A DNA stretch of 64,000 nucleotides. Source: Chelonobacter oris. GTDB taxonomy: Bacteria > Pseudomonadota > Gammaproteobacteria > Enterobacterales > Pasteurellaceae. The stretch covers positions 1 through 64,000 of the forward strand of contig NZ_JSUM01000006.1 in the NCBI RefSeq assembly GCF_000772535.1. Direction: 5' to 3'. Positions 18,515 through 29,102 of this stretch are shown here, piece by piece. Each line of letters starts with the position of its first letter. Positions within the stretch are counted from its first letter, which is position 1. The position numbers were made by a program, and so were the translations under genes. Below the pieces are notes generated by a model that did no database searches, was not told the origin of the DNA, and was given only the letters and a program-made list of their open reading frames with translations.

Positions 18515-19912
18515 TCAATCGATAACCTCCGTCACTCGGCTGATTACCGCCCCCTGTCGGAATCGTGTCAGCATGCGATCACCGACTTGGAGCTGGCCGC
18601 CGGCGGTGATCGTTTTACCCTGCGGATCTTGCGAAATCGAGTAACCGCGCGCCAACACATTTAACGGGCTGAGGCGGTTTAAGGCGGAACATAATTCCGC
18701 CAATTGATGTCGGTTGGCGATCAAGCTTTTCTCAAACAGCGCATTCAACCGCACTTGCCGTTGTTGCAAATGTTGTTGCTGTTGACCGATTCGGTAAGGT
18801 AGCGGATTTTGCCGTAACCGCTGTTGCAGATTGGCATAACGGTTCTGTTTGCGCTCCAATTGCCGCTGAATGGAAAGCACTAGCCGCCGGCGGACAAAAT
18901 ACTGTTGCTGTGTTTGATTATCCAAAGCGCGCCGAACAGCTTGATTCAATCTGGCGATCAGCTGTCGGATCTGTTGCCGGCGGAGCTGAAGTTGTTTACT
19001 TGGGTGTTGGTGGCTTAAGCGCAGGCTCAAGCGTTCCCATTGCTGCTGTTTGCGGCTGAACAGCCGATCAAAAGCGATTTCCAAATGTTGCTGCCGATAT
19101 TGCAATTGTTGCAATAATTCTTTTTGATCACGGCTAACTAATTCTGCTGCCGCTGAGGGCGTTGGCGCACGCAAATCGGCGACAAAATCGGCAATCGTCA
19201 CATCGGTCTCATGGCCGACGGCGCTGATAATCGGAATCTCCGAGGCAAAAATCGCCCTTGCCACCGCTTCCTCGTTGAAGCACCACAAATCTTCCAACGA
19301 GCCACCACCACGTCCGACAATTAATACTTCAACTTCGTTACGTCGATTCGCCAACTCAATCATTTGTACAATCTCGGCAGTCGCTTCCTTGCCCTGTACT
19401 TGGGTCGGATAAATCACAACCTCCAAGCTCGGATCACGCCGTTGCAATACCTGCAAAATATCCTGTAACGCAGCACCACTCTTTGAGGTAACAATGCCGA
19501 TGGTACGGTTAAAGTGCGGTATCGCTTTTTTCAGTTGTTGTGCAAACAGCCCTTCCGCCGCCAGTTTTTGTTTCAGCCGTTCAAACTGTTGCTGCAACAG
19601 CCCGTCGCCCGCCGGTTGCATACTGTCGATAATCAGTTGGTAATCGCCGCGCGGCTCATACAAACTGACCGACGCTTTGACCAACACCTGCATACCGTTT
19701 TGCGGTTTAAAGGCGACACGCATATTCTTCATGCGAAACATTGCACACCGCACTTGGGCGCTTTCATCTTTCAGACTGAGATACCAATGCCCTGAAATCG
19801 GTTGGCTGAAATTGGAAATTTCGCCGCTAAGCCAAACTTGCCCCAGATTGCCTTCCAACAGCAATCGAGCCTGATGGTTTAATTGGCTGACGGAGTAAAT
19901 TGTCTCTTGCAT
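18515..19912 (-). CDS. xseA: Exodeoxyribonuclease VII large subunit
   Basis: Large subunit of exonuclease VII, which degrades single-stranded DNA together with XseB. 465 residues. N-terminal OB fold (about 1-100, [12 protein letters not shown]), catalytic region with [18 protein letters not shown] and [20 protein letters not shown], then a long Gln/Arg/Leu-rich coiled coil (about 265-400) and a short C-terminal barrel segment ([11 protein letters not shown]). It follows roxA by eight bases and is likely the last gene of the ratA-rnfH-roxA-xseA cluster. xseB is not in the window. Confidence 0.97.
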   Translation of the reverse strand: MQETIYSVSQLNHQARLLLEGNLGQVWLSGEISNFSQPISGHWYLSLKDESAQVRCAMFRMKNMRVAFKPQNGMQVLVKASVSLYEPRGDYQLIIDSMQPAGDGLLQQQFERLKQKLAAEGLFAQQLKKAIPHFNRTIGIVTSKSGAALQDILQVLQRRDPSLEVVIYPTQVQGKEATAEIVQMIELANRRNEVEVLIVGRGGGSLEDLWCFNEEAVARAIFASEIPIISAVGHETDVTIADFVADLRAPTPSAAAELVSRDQKELLQQLQYRQQHLEIAFDRLFSRKQQQWERLSLRLSHQHPSKQLQLRRQQIRQLIARLNQAVRRALDNQTQQQYFVRRRLVLSIQRQLERKQNRYANLQQRLRQNPLPYRIGQQQQHLQQRQVRLNALFEKSLIANRHQLAELCSALNRLSPLNVLARGYSISQDPQGKTITAGGQLQVGDRMLTRFRQGAVISRVTEVID

Positions 19913-19920
19913 ATTTCAAG

Positions 19921-21138
19921 CTATGCCTGATTTAGCACTAACCAGCCGTTTTCCAGCCAGCTGCACAGGGAATCCAGCAGCAATTCTGCTGCCATCTCAT
20001 CATGGCACGCGGCAGTATGGCGCTGTAAACCCGCCCAATCCAGCATCGTGCCGTTTGCCAGATCTTGTAACACCGCACTTTCGGTTTCGCTCAATTCGTC
20101 TAACCACTCGCCGTTGACATATAATGCAAACGGTTGTTCGGTATACAATATTTTGCTGTTGCCGTCTTGTTGAATCGTTGCGCCGTCTTGTAGCATTTCC
20201 GCCAGTTCTTCAGGGTAAAATTCCTCATCGGACTGTAATAATTCGTAACGACGGCGGCTGACCGCACTTGCCACAGCGTGTTGGAACAGGCTGTCGAACT
20301 GTGGTGATTGACTGAGAGAATCCAGTAGTTGCCGCTTCATATCGGCAACCATAGCCGGATCGAGTTTTGCCGACGGCTGTTCACTCGGCGACAAACGTAG
20401 CGGAATAGTGAATTCAGACGGATTAAAGTGCGGTGTCGGATGGCAAATCGCATCGTTGATATTCTCAATCAAATCGCCCAAATTCGGATAGCGCAAACCG
20501 AATGACACCGTCAGACAGTCATCTTGCGCAACGCCGTAATGCGACAAGCGCGACGGCACATACAGCACATCGCCCGGCGCCATCACATCGTCCAGCACCA
20601 GTTCGCCCATGTCATCAAAAATCCGAATCGGTTGGTCGGCTTTAAATTCGGTACTCGGATCGCACCATTTGCCCAGTTGCCAACGGCGGTGGCCGTATGC
20701 CTGCACTAAAAACACGTCATATTCGTCATAATGTTTGCCGACAGACCCGTTTTCAGGGGCGTAAGACACCATAATATCGTCCCGTTGCCACTGCGGAATA
20801 AAGCCGAATGCTTGCCACAATTCGCCCAATTCCGGCGACCACTGTTCCAGATTCTGCACCAATACCGACCATTGCTGCGGCAATTTATGAAAATCTTTTT
20901 GAGTTAACGGACTGGTTTTTAACGTCCATTTTTCTGCGCCGTGCTGATCAACTTCGGTTTTTACCAAACGAGCGGTAACATCTTCTTGTTGTGCTAATCC
21001 AATAATATCTTGCGGCTCCAGTAAGCCGACAATTTGCGGCAGCCCGTTTTTAATCAACAACGGTTTTTTCTGCCAATATTCTGCCAAAAACTGCTCGGCA
21101 CTGATTTCATGGGGTAAACAATAGGCGATTTTTGGCAT
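19921..21138 (-). CDS. roxA: Ribosomal protein uL16 arginine 3-hydroxylase (YcfD type)
   Basis: JmjC/cupin 2-oxoglutarate- and Fe(II)-dependent oxygenase. The E. coli homologue hydroxylates an arginine of ribosomal protein L16. 405 residues. Start KKPLLIKNGLP, iron ligands His and Asp in GKHYDEYDVFLVQ near 135, 2-oxoglutarate region GHRRWQLGKW and the third ligand His in PSRLSHYGVAQDD. The C-terminal third carries the dimerisation and winged-helix parts. Four bases downstream of rnfH and eight upstream of xseA, so probably one transcript. Confidence 0.92.
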   Translation of the reverse strand: MPKIAYCLPHEISAEQFLAEYWQKKPLLIKNGLPQIVGLLEPQDIIGLAQQEDVTARLVKTEVDQHGAEKWTLKTSPLTQKDFHKLPQQWSVLVQNLEQWSPELGELWQAFGFIPQWQRDDIMVSYAPENGSVGKHYDEYDVFLVQAYGHRRWQLGKWCDPSTEFKADQPIRIFDDMGELVLDDVMAPGDVLYVPSRLSHYGVAQDDCLTVSFGLRYPNLGDLIENINDAICHPTPHFNPSEFTIPLRLSPSEQPSAKLDPAMVADMKRQLLDSLSQSPQFDSLFQHAVASAVSRRRYELLQSDEEFYPEELAEMLQDGATIQQDGNSKILYTEQPFALYVNGEWLDELSETESAVLQDLANGTMLDWAGLQRHTAACHDEMAAELLLDSLCSWLENGWLVLNQA

Positions 21139-21142
21139 GAGA

Positions 21143-21565
21143 TTATCCTTCTGCTGATTCGGTTGTCTGCGGCTGAGACCGCACTTGGGTTTGCGCTTTT
21201 TTAGCGTGTTGTTTGGCTTCGGCGCGCTGCTGCTTTTCTTGCGCCTTTTGTGCTTCTAGTTCTTGTTTTTGCTGCTCCGCACGCTTGCGGCGGATCTCTT
21301 TCGGATCCGCCAGCAGCGGACGGTAAATTTCAATCCGATCCCCATCTTCCAGTACATCGGTCAGTTTCGCCAAACGGCTGAAAATGCCCACCGTATTGCT
21401 GCGTAAATCGATCTCGCCGTATTGCTGCAAAATGCCCGACTGCAAAATCGCATTTTGAATAATTGTGCCTTTATCGACTTGATAATGTTTCAAAAAATAT
21501 CTGTCCGGCAAGGCATACGCAATCTGGATATTGATTTTTTCCGCAGTGGTTTTGTCAGACACCAT
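21143..21565 (-). CDS. rnfH: RnfH family ubiquitin-like protein
   Basis: Small beta-grasp protein of the RnfH family (often next to ratA). Its precise role is not settled. From the ATG at 21565 it has 140 residues. The beta-grasp part spans about 10-85 (INIQIAYALPDRYFLK, VGIFSRLAKLTDVLEDGDRI, EIYRPLLADPKEIRRKR) and the last 55 residues are a charged Gln/Lys/Glu-rich tail. The start overlaps the end of ratA by 11 bases. An ATG 30 bases further upstream is possible but would enlarge the overlap. Confidence 0.88.
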   Translation of the reverse strand: MVSDKTTAEKINIQIAYALPDRYFLKHYQVDKGTIIQNAILQSGILQQYGEIDLRSNTVGIFSRLAKLTDVLEDGDRIEIYRPLLADPKEIRRKRAEQQKQELEAQKAQEKQQRAEAKQHAKKAQTQVRSQPQTTESAEG

Positions 21566-21989
21566 ACACCTCTTTTGCCCGTTTTTTGAATGCATCGATC
21601 ATTTTCTGGGTCAATTGCTCAAAGATTTTACCAAACACCATGCTGATCAACGCACTGGAAAATTCAAACTCCAATTTCAGCCGAATATAACATGAACCTT
21701 CGTCAATTTCGTCAAACTGCCAATACCCCTGCAAAAAACGAAACGGCCCTTCGACCAGTTGCATACGGATCCGTTTATGCGGCTGCATCGTGTTGTGGGT
21801 AGTAAATTGCTGGCTGATTCCCGCCTTGCTGATCACCAGCTGCGCCGTCAGTTCATGATCATTACGGGTTAATGTCCGGCTCGACACGCAGCCCGGCAGA
21901 AATTCGGGGTATTGTTGATAATTATTCACCAGTTGATACATTTGTTCGGCGCTGTAGCCCACTAAGGCGGATTGATTAACGGACGGCAT
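21555..21989 (-). CDS. ratA: RatA-type SRPBCC/coenzyme Q-binding protein
   Basis: START/polyketide-cyclase fold protein of 144 residues, homologous to RatA (reported as a ribosome association toxin) and to Coq10-like quinone-binding proteins. Signatures: YSAEQMYQLVNNYQQYPEF near 13-31, PGCVSSRTL, GPFRFLQGYWQFDEI near 81-95 and the C-terminal helix FEQLTQKMIDAFKKRAKEVY. First gene of the cluster leading to xseA. smpB, its usual divergent neighbour, is not here. Confidence 0.9.
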   Translation of the reverse strand: MPSVNQSALVGYSAEQMYQLVNNYQQYPEFLPGCVSSRTLTRNDHELTAQLVISKAGISQQFTTHNTMQPHKRIRMQLVEGPFRFLQGYWQFDEIDEGSCYIRLKLEFEFSSALISMVFGKIFEQLTQKMIDAFKKRAKEVYGV

Positions 21990-22066
21990 GATTTTCCTGA
22001 AATCGGGAACAAAGAATAGCGCGTAATATACGCCAACCTCGCACCAATATCAAACCGCAATCCCGA

Positions 22067-22807
22067 TTAAAACGCTTGTCGCACCGCCTGCACCACCGCA
22101 CTTAATTCGCTTTCGTCCGTCACATTGATTTGCAGATCATCGACGGCATTTTGCCCCATTGTCGGGTTGTGTTGCGACTGCATTCGGCTGCGGCGATAAC
22201 CTTTGGCGGAAAGGTGCAATTCCGTTGCGCCGGTTTGCTGCAAAATCCGAAGTGCGTTAAACCGATTCACCCCTGCGCCGGGCATGATTGAAATCCGTTG
22301 CTTTGCTTGTTGTACCAATTGCCGAATTAACGGCATGCCCAAAACCGCACTTTGCTGCTGTCCCGAGGTTAAAATCCGCTCACAGCCCAATTCGACAATC
22401 TGCTCAAGTGCGAACAGCGGATCACGACACAGATCAAACGCTCGATGAAAAGTAATACCAAGTCCGTCAGCCGATTCAATTAAGTGCCGACAGCAATCCA
22501 AATCTACTTCGGCTTGCGCAGTTAATGCGCCGATAACAATGCCGTCCACGCCAAGCTGCTTTGCCATGCGGATATCCGCTTGCATGATATTGATTTCATC
22601 ACGACTAAACAGAAAATCCCCTGCTCTCGGGCGAATCATCACATAAATCGGGCGTTCAGCCGCACTAACCGCACGTTCAATCAAGCCGTAATGGGGGGTT
22701 ATGCCGCCCAACGCCAACGCAGCACACAGCTCAATACGGCTTGCTCCACTGCGCTGCGCCGTTTTTAACGATTCGATATTATCAATACATACTTCAATGT
22801 TGATCAT
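22067..22807 (-). CDS. cutC: CutC family protein
   Basis: TIM-barrel protein of the CutC family, linked to copper homeostasis. The molecular activity is uncertain. 246 residues from the ATG at 22807 (MINIEVCIDNIESLKTAQ), the conserved family start; a longer reading frame upstream is not supported. Conserved stretches: SRIELCAALALGGITPHYGL, IYVMIRPRAGDFLFS, ITFHRAFDLCRD and RISIMPGAGVN. It carries an uptake signal near its 3' end. Confidence 0.93.
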   Translation of the reverse strand: MINIEVCIDNIESLKTAQRSGASRIELCAALALGGITPHYGLIERAVSAAERPIYVMIRPRAGDFLFSRDEINIMQADIRMAKQLGVDGIVIGALTAQAEVDLDCCRHLIESADGLGITFHRAFDLCRDPLFALEQIVELGCERILTSGQQQSAVLGMPLIRQLVQQAKQRISIMPGAGVNRFNALRILQQTGATELHLSAKGYRRSRMQSQHNPTMGQNAVDDLQINVTDESELSAVVQAVRQAF

Positions 22808-22912
22808 AATTCTCTCTGAACGGAAATAGTAGTAAGGTAAACTCCGCTTAATAAAAAATGCCAACCATATTGGCCGGCACATTTTTGCTGATATTAGTGT
22901 GTTTCGCAACGA

Positions 22913-23668
22913 TCAATTGCCGATCACAACTATTCTGTCACCCAACGATTGCAACGGACGATTATTTTTCAGCCCAATCATTTTTTCCATCGCTGTCAAC
23001 TGCGCATAGCTGGCTTGTAACGGTTGTTCCATTACAATCCAGTTCACCCCTTCGGTACATGGCGGTGTTGTTAAAGAGCCTTTCAAACTCAAATGTTGAG
23101 TATTCTTTGGAAACAAATCCTGAACATTAATTTTTTCTGTTAATGCCACTTTTTCACCCACTTTAACTTGTTTTTTCAATAAGTTATTCAAGTGCGAATT
23201 TTCTTTCCCGACCGCAAACATCACGGCAATAACGGCAATTTCGCCGTGGCTATCGGTGTGTACAAAATGCAATTCCATCGGGAACTGTTTGCTGTTCAGC
23301 GTATGTTCACCGGGGGTATGAACATGGAATTGTTGCAAGGTGTATTCTTTTCCTTCCAAGATCAGATTAACCGATTTGGTTTGTGGGGTTAATTGAACGG
23401 TATGACCATTATTCTCTAAGATATAATCCATCGGCGAATATTGATAATGCAAATGCGCTTTCACTACTTTTGCTTTAGTTGACAGATCTACCGGAGATTG
23501 CAGATGCCCACTGCCGCAAACCGCAAATTCTTGCGCAAGTTCTCCCCAATGCGCCGGCGACTCTTCCCCTTGATAACTCCAGTGCGGATGATGTTCAGCA
23601 CTTGGTTGATGACTGCATGCAGACAAAAATACGGTGCAAATTGCCGTAGCCAATATTTTTTTCATCAC
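22913..23668 (-). CDS. Alpha-type carbonic anhydrase, lipoprotein signal
   Basis: Zinc enzyme interconverting CO2 and bicarbonate, exported. 251 residues. The signal peptide ends in the lipobox-like LSAC (residues 15-18), so it is probably a periplasm-facing lipoprotein. Zinc histidines lie in LQQFHVHTPGEHTL and MELHFVHTD. The substrate-site GSLTTPPCTEGVNWIVM is near 195 and the start of the mature part is WSYQGEESPAHWGEL. Two adjacent ATGs are possible starts. Monocistronic, 105 bases from cutC. Confidence 0.93.
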   Translation of the reverse strand: MMKKILATAICTVFLSACSHQPSAEHHPHWSYQGEESPAHWGELAQEFAVCGSGHLQSPVDLSTKAKVVKAHLHYQYSPMDYILENNGHTVQLTPQTKSVNLILEGKEYTLQQFHVHTPGEHTLNSKQFPMELHFVHTDSHGEIAVIAVMFAVGKENSHLNNLLKKQVKVGEKVALTEKINVQDLFPKNTQHLSLKGSLTTPPCTEGVNWIVMEQPLQASYAQLTAMEKMIGLKNNRPLQSLGDRIVVIGN

Positions 23669-23879
23669 TAAAACTCCAAATATATTTTAATAGTATAAAA
23701 GCGCTAAAACGCTTCAATTGGAATATACGCTTGTTTATTTTCTTGACAAGTTCATTTTCTTGTTTTTTATTGAAAAACCTTTAATATCAAAAATACTCCG
23801 TGATTAAAATCATTATTGACATCAAAAAGCGACGTTAATCGGTAATCAAAGGCGCGTCATAAGAAAAAAGATCACACTT

Positions 23880-25047
23880 ATGCAAAATCGTTCTTTACGG
23901 TTTACGGCATCATGGGAAAAATATTTATTGATTTTAGCCGGCTTCTTTTCCAGCGGCGTGGTCACTTGGATCGCTGCCAACCGGGAGCAGTTCGACAAAT
24001 TTACTAAGCTGTATGCAACACAGGGGTTGCTTGTGCTTAGCTTTGTCATCGGCATTGTCTGTTACTATCGGGAATCTCGTAAGCAGGGCAAAGTGCGGTT
24101 AAAATTTGCCGCTGCCACTCTGTTTTTTGTGGCGGCGGTGATGATAGGGGCGCTGATCGGGCAAATCTATCAAACCGGTGCCGATCCGTGGCAATTGTTT
24201 GCTTTGTGATCACTGTTACAGCTGCCGTTACTGCTCGCTTTGCCTAATTCGGCGGCGACACTGCTGATCTCGGGATTAGTGCTGATTTTTCTGTTTTTAT
24301 CCGCCGCCGGAGAAGAGCAACGGATTCTATTGCTAACAGCCCTATTTTTTCTCATCGTCGGTGCATTCGGGTATTATCAAAAGCAAAACGAATTTATGAT
24401 CGGTATGCTGTTGGCAATCGGTTTAACATTGGGATCGTTTTATCAGTATTCTCTGCAATATCAGGGGGGGAATCTCTTTGCCATTCGATCTCCACACGTT
24501 GCCGTTGCTGATTTTTAGTGCCGTTTGCCTGCTATGCTACGCTAAAATTCAGATCAGTTGGTTACAAAGTTATAGCCTGATTGCGCTGCTCATCACATTG
24601 TTTTGTTGGTATGCAGGTGAATTCAGCATTTCTTACTCCCAGCCTGATGATCCGTTTACCGAGCAATACGGCTTAGGCTATTTTTTATTTGTGCGTTACA
24701 GTGATTACTGGTTGCCGCTCGGCATATTGTTGCTGTTCTATTTTGCAATCAAGCCGTCACGCTATCAAGGTTATCTACAAACTGCCGCCTGGGGTTTTTT
24801 ACTGTACTATTTGGGATTTTATCAACTTATTAAGCAGCTTGAACTGCATACGCTACCCCCCTTTAGCCAACCAGATACTATCGTCACACCGCTGAGTTGG
24901 TCTGATTTTTGGCGGCGTCTGTTTCCAGCGGTAAACCGGCATCCTGGAGCTCTGTTTTTGTTGCTGATTAACTTTTTACCAGTACTGTTTTATCTCTTAT
25001 TCAGCCGTCAATTTCAGCTAAATAAGCTCCGCAACGCCGTGCCCTAA
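23880..25047 (+). pseudogene. DUF2157/DUF4401-type membrane protein, nonsense and frameshift
   Basis: One broken gene of about 390 codons. The first part (MQNRSLRFTASWEKYLLIL, several membrane spans, LIGQIYQTGADPWQLFAL) stops at a TGA at 24207-24209, where relatives have Trp (LFALW). The same frame stays open to the run of six G near 24465 (SFYQYSLQYQG). There the frame shifts and reading continues as ISLPFDLHTLPLLIFSAVCL to 25047. About ten hydrophobic spans can be counted in total. The function of this family is unknown. Its usual partner, a GDYXXLXY protein, follows and is also damaged. Confidence 0.75.
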
Positions 25048-25445
25048 AGCTTGACTATGTAGACTCGGACAGCACATTGGAAAATAGTATTGCCTATGAG
25101 AGCGAAGAACGGCAAGCCGCCCATGCCCAATTTGAACAATGGCGGCAAAATCTGCCGAAAACACGTTATATCTTGTTAAATCAAGCCGATAGCGGCGTGG
25201 CTGGTTTCTGCAGCTTGGAAAACACTCCGCCGCAGCAATATCACGGTTGCAGTGACGATCGTTATATCAAAATCCTGATCTCGAATTATGATTTCCTGTG
25301 GGCGATTACCATGCCCGGCAAACAATTCTTCTTCGCTGAAGGACAAGGTGAGCATTTTGCCCAAGCCGTATATGGAGAGTTTCGCATTTTAAACGGCACA
25401 GCACTATTACAGCGTTTATTGGATGGGAATTTACAACCGCTGTAA
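25048..25445 (+). pseudogene. GDYXXLXY-domain protein, N-terminus lost
   Basis: The C-terminal part of a GDYXXLXY protein: LDYVDSDSTLENSIAYESEE, then ARF-like RYILLNQADSGVAGFCSLE, RYIKILISNYDFLWAITMPG and GEHFAQAVYGEFRILNGTALL. Relatives start with a signal anchor and the GDYxxLxY motif. Here that segment is missing or degenerate (LDYVDSDS), with no start codon or ribosome site before it. It follows the broken DUF2157 gene, its normal operon partner, so the whole unit is dead. Confidence 0.65.
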
Positions 25446-25458
25446 TTAAAATACAGGA

Positions 25459-25500
25459 TAAAGTACGGTTTCGCTTTTGATTGAGAAAAACCGCACTTTA
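25459..25500 (+). terminator. Inverted uptake-signal pair acting as a hairpin
   Basis: TAAAGTACGGTTT (25459-25471) and AAACCGCACTTTA (25488-25500) are inverted copies of the uptake signal with one mismatch, 16 bases apart. Such pairs commonly lie at transcript ends in Pasteurellaceae. Confidence 0.6.
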
Positions 25501-25546
25501 GCGTAAAATGCGCCTCTATTTTAGTATTATCGTATATGGAAACAGC

Positions 25547-26131
25547 GTGTCGGACATCAAGTTAATCGTCGGTTTGGGAAATCCGGGCAATCAATATGCC
25601 AACACTCGCCACAATGCGGGAGAATGGCTGATTGAGCAGCTTTGCCGCCAATACCACCTCAACCTTAGCCCCGAAAATAAATTTTTCGGCAAAACGGCAC
25701 GTACTGTTGTCGCAGGTCGCGAAGTGCGGTTTTTAGTGCCGACTACATTTATGAATCTGAGCGGCAAGGCGGTAGGCTCGTTGGCAAATTTTTACCGTAT
25801 TCAGCCGGAACAAATTCTGGTTGCACATGATGAGCTGGATCTGCCGCCCGGCAGCGCCAAACTCAAACAAGGCGGCGGACATGGCGGACATAACGGATTA
25901 AAAGACATTATCTCTAATTTGGGCAACAGCAAAAATTTCTACCGTTTACGACTAGGAATCGGGCACCCCGGCGATAAAAATCTGGTCAGCGGTTATGTAC
26001 TGAACAAACCACCACAAACTGAATTGAAGTTGATCGAACAAGCCGTGGAAGAAGCGGCTGTCTGTGTCGATCTGCTACTGCAAGACGGCATCAGCAAAGC
26101 GATGAACCGTCTGAACGGCTTCAAAATTTAA
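25547..26131 (+). CDS. pth: Peptidyl-tRNA hydrolase
   Basis: Releases tRNA from peptidyl-tRNA dropped by ribosomes. 194 residues when started at GTG 25547 ([20 protein letters not shown]), which matches the family N-terminus. An ATG at 25508 would add 13 atypical residues. Catalytic His in [10 protein letters not shown], then [21 protein letters not shown] and [15 protein letters not shown] are all present. 32 bases before ychF, its standard partner. Confidence 0.96.
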   Translation: MSDIKLIVGLGNPGNQYANTRHNAGEWLIEQLCRQYHLNLSPENKFFGKTARTVVAGREVRFLVPTTFMNLSGKAVGSLANFYRIQPEQILVAHDELDLPPGSAKLKQGGGHGGHNGLKDIISNLGNSKNFYRLRLGIGHPGDKNLVSGYVLNKPPQTELKLIEQAVEEAAVCVDLLLQDGISKAMNRLNGFKI

Positions 26132-26163
26132 TCATAAAAAACGGTATTAACAAGGAAAATATT

Positions 26164-27255
26164 ATGGGATTTAAGTGCGGTATCGTCGGTTTACCGAATG
26201 TAGGAAAATCAACGCTGTTCAATGCATTGACCAAAGCCGGAATCGAAGCGGCGAACTATCCGTTTTGCACTATTGAGCCAAACACCGGCGTAGTGCCGAT
26301 GCCGGATCCGCGTTTGGAGGCGCTGGCGGAAATCGTCAATCCGCAACGCGTGTTAGCGACCACCATGGAATTTGTGGATATTGCCGGTTTGGTTGCCGGT
26401 GCGAGTAAAGGCGAAGGTTTGGGCAATAAATTCCTAGCCAATATCCGTGAAACCGATGCGATCGGCCATGTGGTGCGCTGTTTTGAAAACGATGATATCG
26501 TTCACGTTGCCGGTAAAATCGATCCGGCGGAAGATATTGACACCATTAACACCGAACTTGCGTTAGCGGATTTAGACAGCTGCGAAAAAGCGATCCAACG
26601 CCTGCAAAAACGGGCTAAAGGCGGCGATAAAGAGGCTAAATTCGAATTAAGCATTATGGAAAAATGCCTGCCGGTGCTGGAAAACGCCGGCATGATCCGC
26701 TCCGTCGGTTTAGACAAAGACGAGCTGCACGCGATCAAAGGCTATAACTTCCTGACTTTAAAACCGACGATGTACATTGCCAACGTCAATGAAGACGGCT
26801 TTGAAAACAACCCGTATTTGGATCGGGTGCGTGAAATCGCAGCACAAGAAGGGGCGGTGGTCGTGCCGGTTTGTGCGGCAATCGAATCCGAAATCGCTGA
26901 GCTGGAAGACGAAGAAAAAAATGAATTCTTACAAGAACTCGGCTTAGACGAACCGGGTTTGAATCGCGTTATCCGTGCCGGCTATCAATTGCTGAATCTG
27001 CAAACTTACTTCACTGCCGGTGTCAAAGAAGTGCGGGCTTGGACGGTTTCCGTTGGCGCAACCGCACCGAAAGCCGCCGCAGTGATCCACACCGACTTTG
27101 AAAAAGGCTTTATCCGTGCCGAAGTCATCGCTTATGATGATTTTATCCAATTCAAAGGTGAAGCCGGCGCCAAAGAAGCCGGAAAATGGCGATTAGAAGG
27201 CAAAGACTATATCGTCAAAGACGGCGATGTGATGCATTTTCGGTTTAATGTGTAA
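26164..27255 (+). CDS. ychF: Redox-regulated ribosome-binding ATPase YchF
   Basis: OBG-family P-loop protein (Ola1 homologue) that prefers ATP and binds ribosomes. 363 residues. G1 [14 protein letters not shown] at residues 7-20, G3 [19 protein letters not shown], a coiled coil at about 130-165 ([20 protein letters not shown]) and a C-terminal TGS domain ending [16 protein letters not shown]. Cotranscribed with pth and followed by a clear terminator. Confidence 0.98.
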   Translation: MGFKCGIVGLPNVGKSTLFNALTKAGIEAANYPFCTIEPNTGVVPMPDPRLEALAEIVNPQRVLATTMEFVDIAGLVAGASKGEGLGNKFLANIRETDAIGHVVRCFENDDIVHVAGKIDPAEDIDTINTELALADLDSCEKAIQRLQKRAKGGDKEAKFELSIMEKCLPVLENAGMIRSVGLDKDELHAIKGYNFLTLKPTMYIANVNEDGFENNPYLDRVREIAAQEGAVVVPVCAAIESEIAELEDEEKNEFLQELGLDEPGLNRVIRAGYQLLNLQTYFTAGVKEVRAWTVSVGATAPKAAAVIHTDFEKGFIRAEVIAYDDFIQFKGEAGAKEAGKWRLEGKDYIVKDGDVMHFRFNV

Positions 27256-27262
27256 TTAATAG

Positions 27263-27289
27263 AAACGCTGCGAATGAGCAGCGTTTTTT
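27263..27289 (+). terminator. Terminator after ychF
   Basis: AAACGCTGC, loop GAATGA, GCAGCGTTT then more T: a 9-bp stem starting eight bases past the ychF stop. Confidence 0.88.
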
Positions 27290-27325
27290 CTATCCAAAGA
27301 AGCTAAAAATAGGTAAGGAAATAAC

Positions 27326-27598
27326 ATGAATAATTCCGTATTAACCGTTATCGGGAAAGATCGTATCGGGATCGTGTATGATGTCGCCAAGCTATTGGCG
27401 GAACAGCAAATTAATATCGTCAATATCAGCCAACAACTCATGAATGAATTTTTCACTATGATTATTTTAGTTGATACCACCGCTTGCGCCAAAGATTATC
27501 AAACCTTAGCCAGCTTTTTTATGGCGGAAGGGGAAAAACTGGGGCTGGATTTACGCCTGCAAAACACTGACATTTTTAATGCCATGCACCGCATTTAA
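27326..27598 (+). CDS. ACT domain protein
   Basis: Stand-alone ACT domain, 90 residues (UPF0237 type): VLTVIGKDRIGIVYDVAKLL then IVNISQQLMNEFFTMIILVD. ACT domains bind amino acids or other small effectors. It sits nine bases upstream of the PFL/DUF711 gene and the two are conserved partners in many bacteria, so it is likely a sensor or regulator for that protein. The ligand is unknown. Confidence 0.93.
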   Translation: MNNSVLTVIGKDRIGIVYDVAKLLAEQQINIVNISQQLMNEFFTMIILVDTTACAKDYQTLASFFMAEGEKLGLDLRLQNTDIFNAMHRI

Positions 27599-27607
27599 GG
27601 ATTGGCA

Positions 27608-28969
27608 ATGAGCAACAGTATTCAGTCTTATGAAATTTTAGAAACGCTGAAAATGGTCTCCGATCAACATTTTGACGTGCGCACCATTACTATCGGCATT
27701 GATCTGCATGATTGTATCAGTCCGGATTTGGCTACCCTGAATCAGAATATTTTCAATAAAATCACCACAGTCGGCAAAGATTTGGTGCAAACCGCCAAAG
27801 AACTCTCCGCTAAATATGGCGTGCCGATTGTCAACCAACGGATTTCGGTCACGCCGATTGCTCAAATCGCCGCCGCCACCAAAGTCGACAGCTATGTCTC
27901 GATTGCACAGACGTTGGATCGCGCCGCCAAAGCCATCGGGGTTTCATTTATCGGCGGTTTTTCCGCACTGGTGCAAAAAGGCATGAGCCCGTCCGATGAA
28001 ATCTTAATTCGTTCTATTCCCGAGGCATTAAAATGTACCGATATTGTTTGCAGTTCGGTCAACATTGGTTCGACCAAAGCCGGAATCAATATGGACGCCG
28101 TCAAACTGGTCGGCGAAATTGTCAAACAAACCGCTGAAATAACCCCCGACGGTTTCGGCTGTGCCAAATTAGTCATTTTTTGCAATGCGGTAGAAGATAA
28201 TCCGTTTATGGCGGGCGCATTTCACGGTTCGGGCGAAGGCGATACGATTATTAATATCGGTGTTTCCGGCCCCGGCGTAGTGAAAGCGGCATTAGAAAAT
28301 TCCGATGCCAAAACCCTGACCGAAGTGGCGGAAGTGGTGAAAAAAACCGCTTTTAAAATTACCCGTGTCGGCGAGCTGATCGGGCAGGAAGCCTCAAAAC
28401 GACTGGGCATTCCATTCGGAATTTTGGATCTCTCTCTTGCGCCGACCCCGGCTATCGGTGACAGCGTGGCGAGAATTTTGGAACACATGGGACTGAGCGT
28501 TTGCGGCACTCACGGCACGACTGCGGCACTGGCACTATTAAATGATGCAGTGAAAAAAGGCGGCATGATGGCAAGCAGTGCGGTCGGCGGCTTGAGCGGC
28601 GCTTTCATTCCGGTGTCTGAAGACGAAGGCATGATCAAAGCTGCCGAACAAGGCGTATTGACCTTAGATAAACTGGAAGCGATGACCGCCGTTTGTTCGG
28701 TCGGGCTGGATATGATCGCCGTTCCCGGCTACACCACTGCCGCCACTATTTCGGGTATTATTGCCGATGAGGCGGCAATCGGCATGATCAACAGCAAAAC
28801 CACCGCAGTGCGGATTATTCCGGTGCCGGATAAAGATGTAGGCGAAAGTGTCGAATTCGGCGGCTTGCTCGGTTATGCGCCAATTATGCCGATTAAACAA
28901 GGCAGCTGCGAAATTTTCGTCAACCGTGGCGGTCGCATTCCCGCTCCGGTACAATCATTGAAAAACTAA
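27608..28969 (+). CDS. PFL family (UPF0210/DUF711) protein
   Basis: 453-residue protein of the PFL/DUF711 family, with a fold related to glycyl-radical enzymes but no known reaction. Conserved stretches: [73 protein letters not shown] and [17 protein letters not shown]. The ATG at 27608 follows AAGGA with seven bases between; a TTG two codons earlier is less likely. Operon with the ACT protein. Confidence 0.93.
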   Translation: MSNSIQSYEILETLKMVSDQHFDVRTITIGIDLHDCISPDLATLNQNIFNKITTVGKDLVQTAKELSAKYGVPIVNQRISVTPIAQIAAATKVDSYVSIAQTLDRAAKAIGVSFIGGFSALVQKGMSPSDEILIRSIPEALKCTDIVCSSVNIGSTKAGINMDAVKLVGEIVKQTAEITPDGFGCAKLVIFCNAVEDNPFMAGAFHGSGEGDTIINIGVSGPGVVKAALENSDAKTLTEVAEVVKKTAFKITRVGELIGQEASKRLGIPFGILDLSLAPTPAIGDSVARILEHMGLSVCGTHGTTAALALLNDAVKKGGMMASSAVGGLSGAFIPVSEDEGMIKAAEQGVLTLDKLEAMTAVCSVGLDMIAVPGYTTAATISGIIADEAAIGMINSKTTAVRIIPVPDKDVGESVEFGGLLGYAPIMPIKQGSCEIFVNRGGRIPAPVQSLKN

Positions 28970-28975
28970 AAGTGC

Positions 28976-29004
28976 GGTCGCTATCGCCGCATCCGATAGC
29001 GACC
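28976..29004 (+). terminator. GC-rich hairpin after the PFL gene
   Basis: GGTCGCTATC, nine bases, GATAGCGACC: a perfect 10-bp stem, overlapping an uptake signal, seven bases after the stop codon. There is no T tract, so it may be Rho-assisted or a mRNA-stabilising hairpin. Confidence 0.55.
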
Positions 29005-29102
29005 GAACGGCATAACCGCAATAAACGCTATTTACCGACTTATTACTTTTTGATCTAGCTAATAAGCATTTTTTTATTTGGGCAATAACGATTTTATTGT
29101 AT

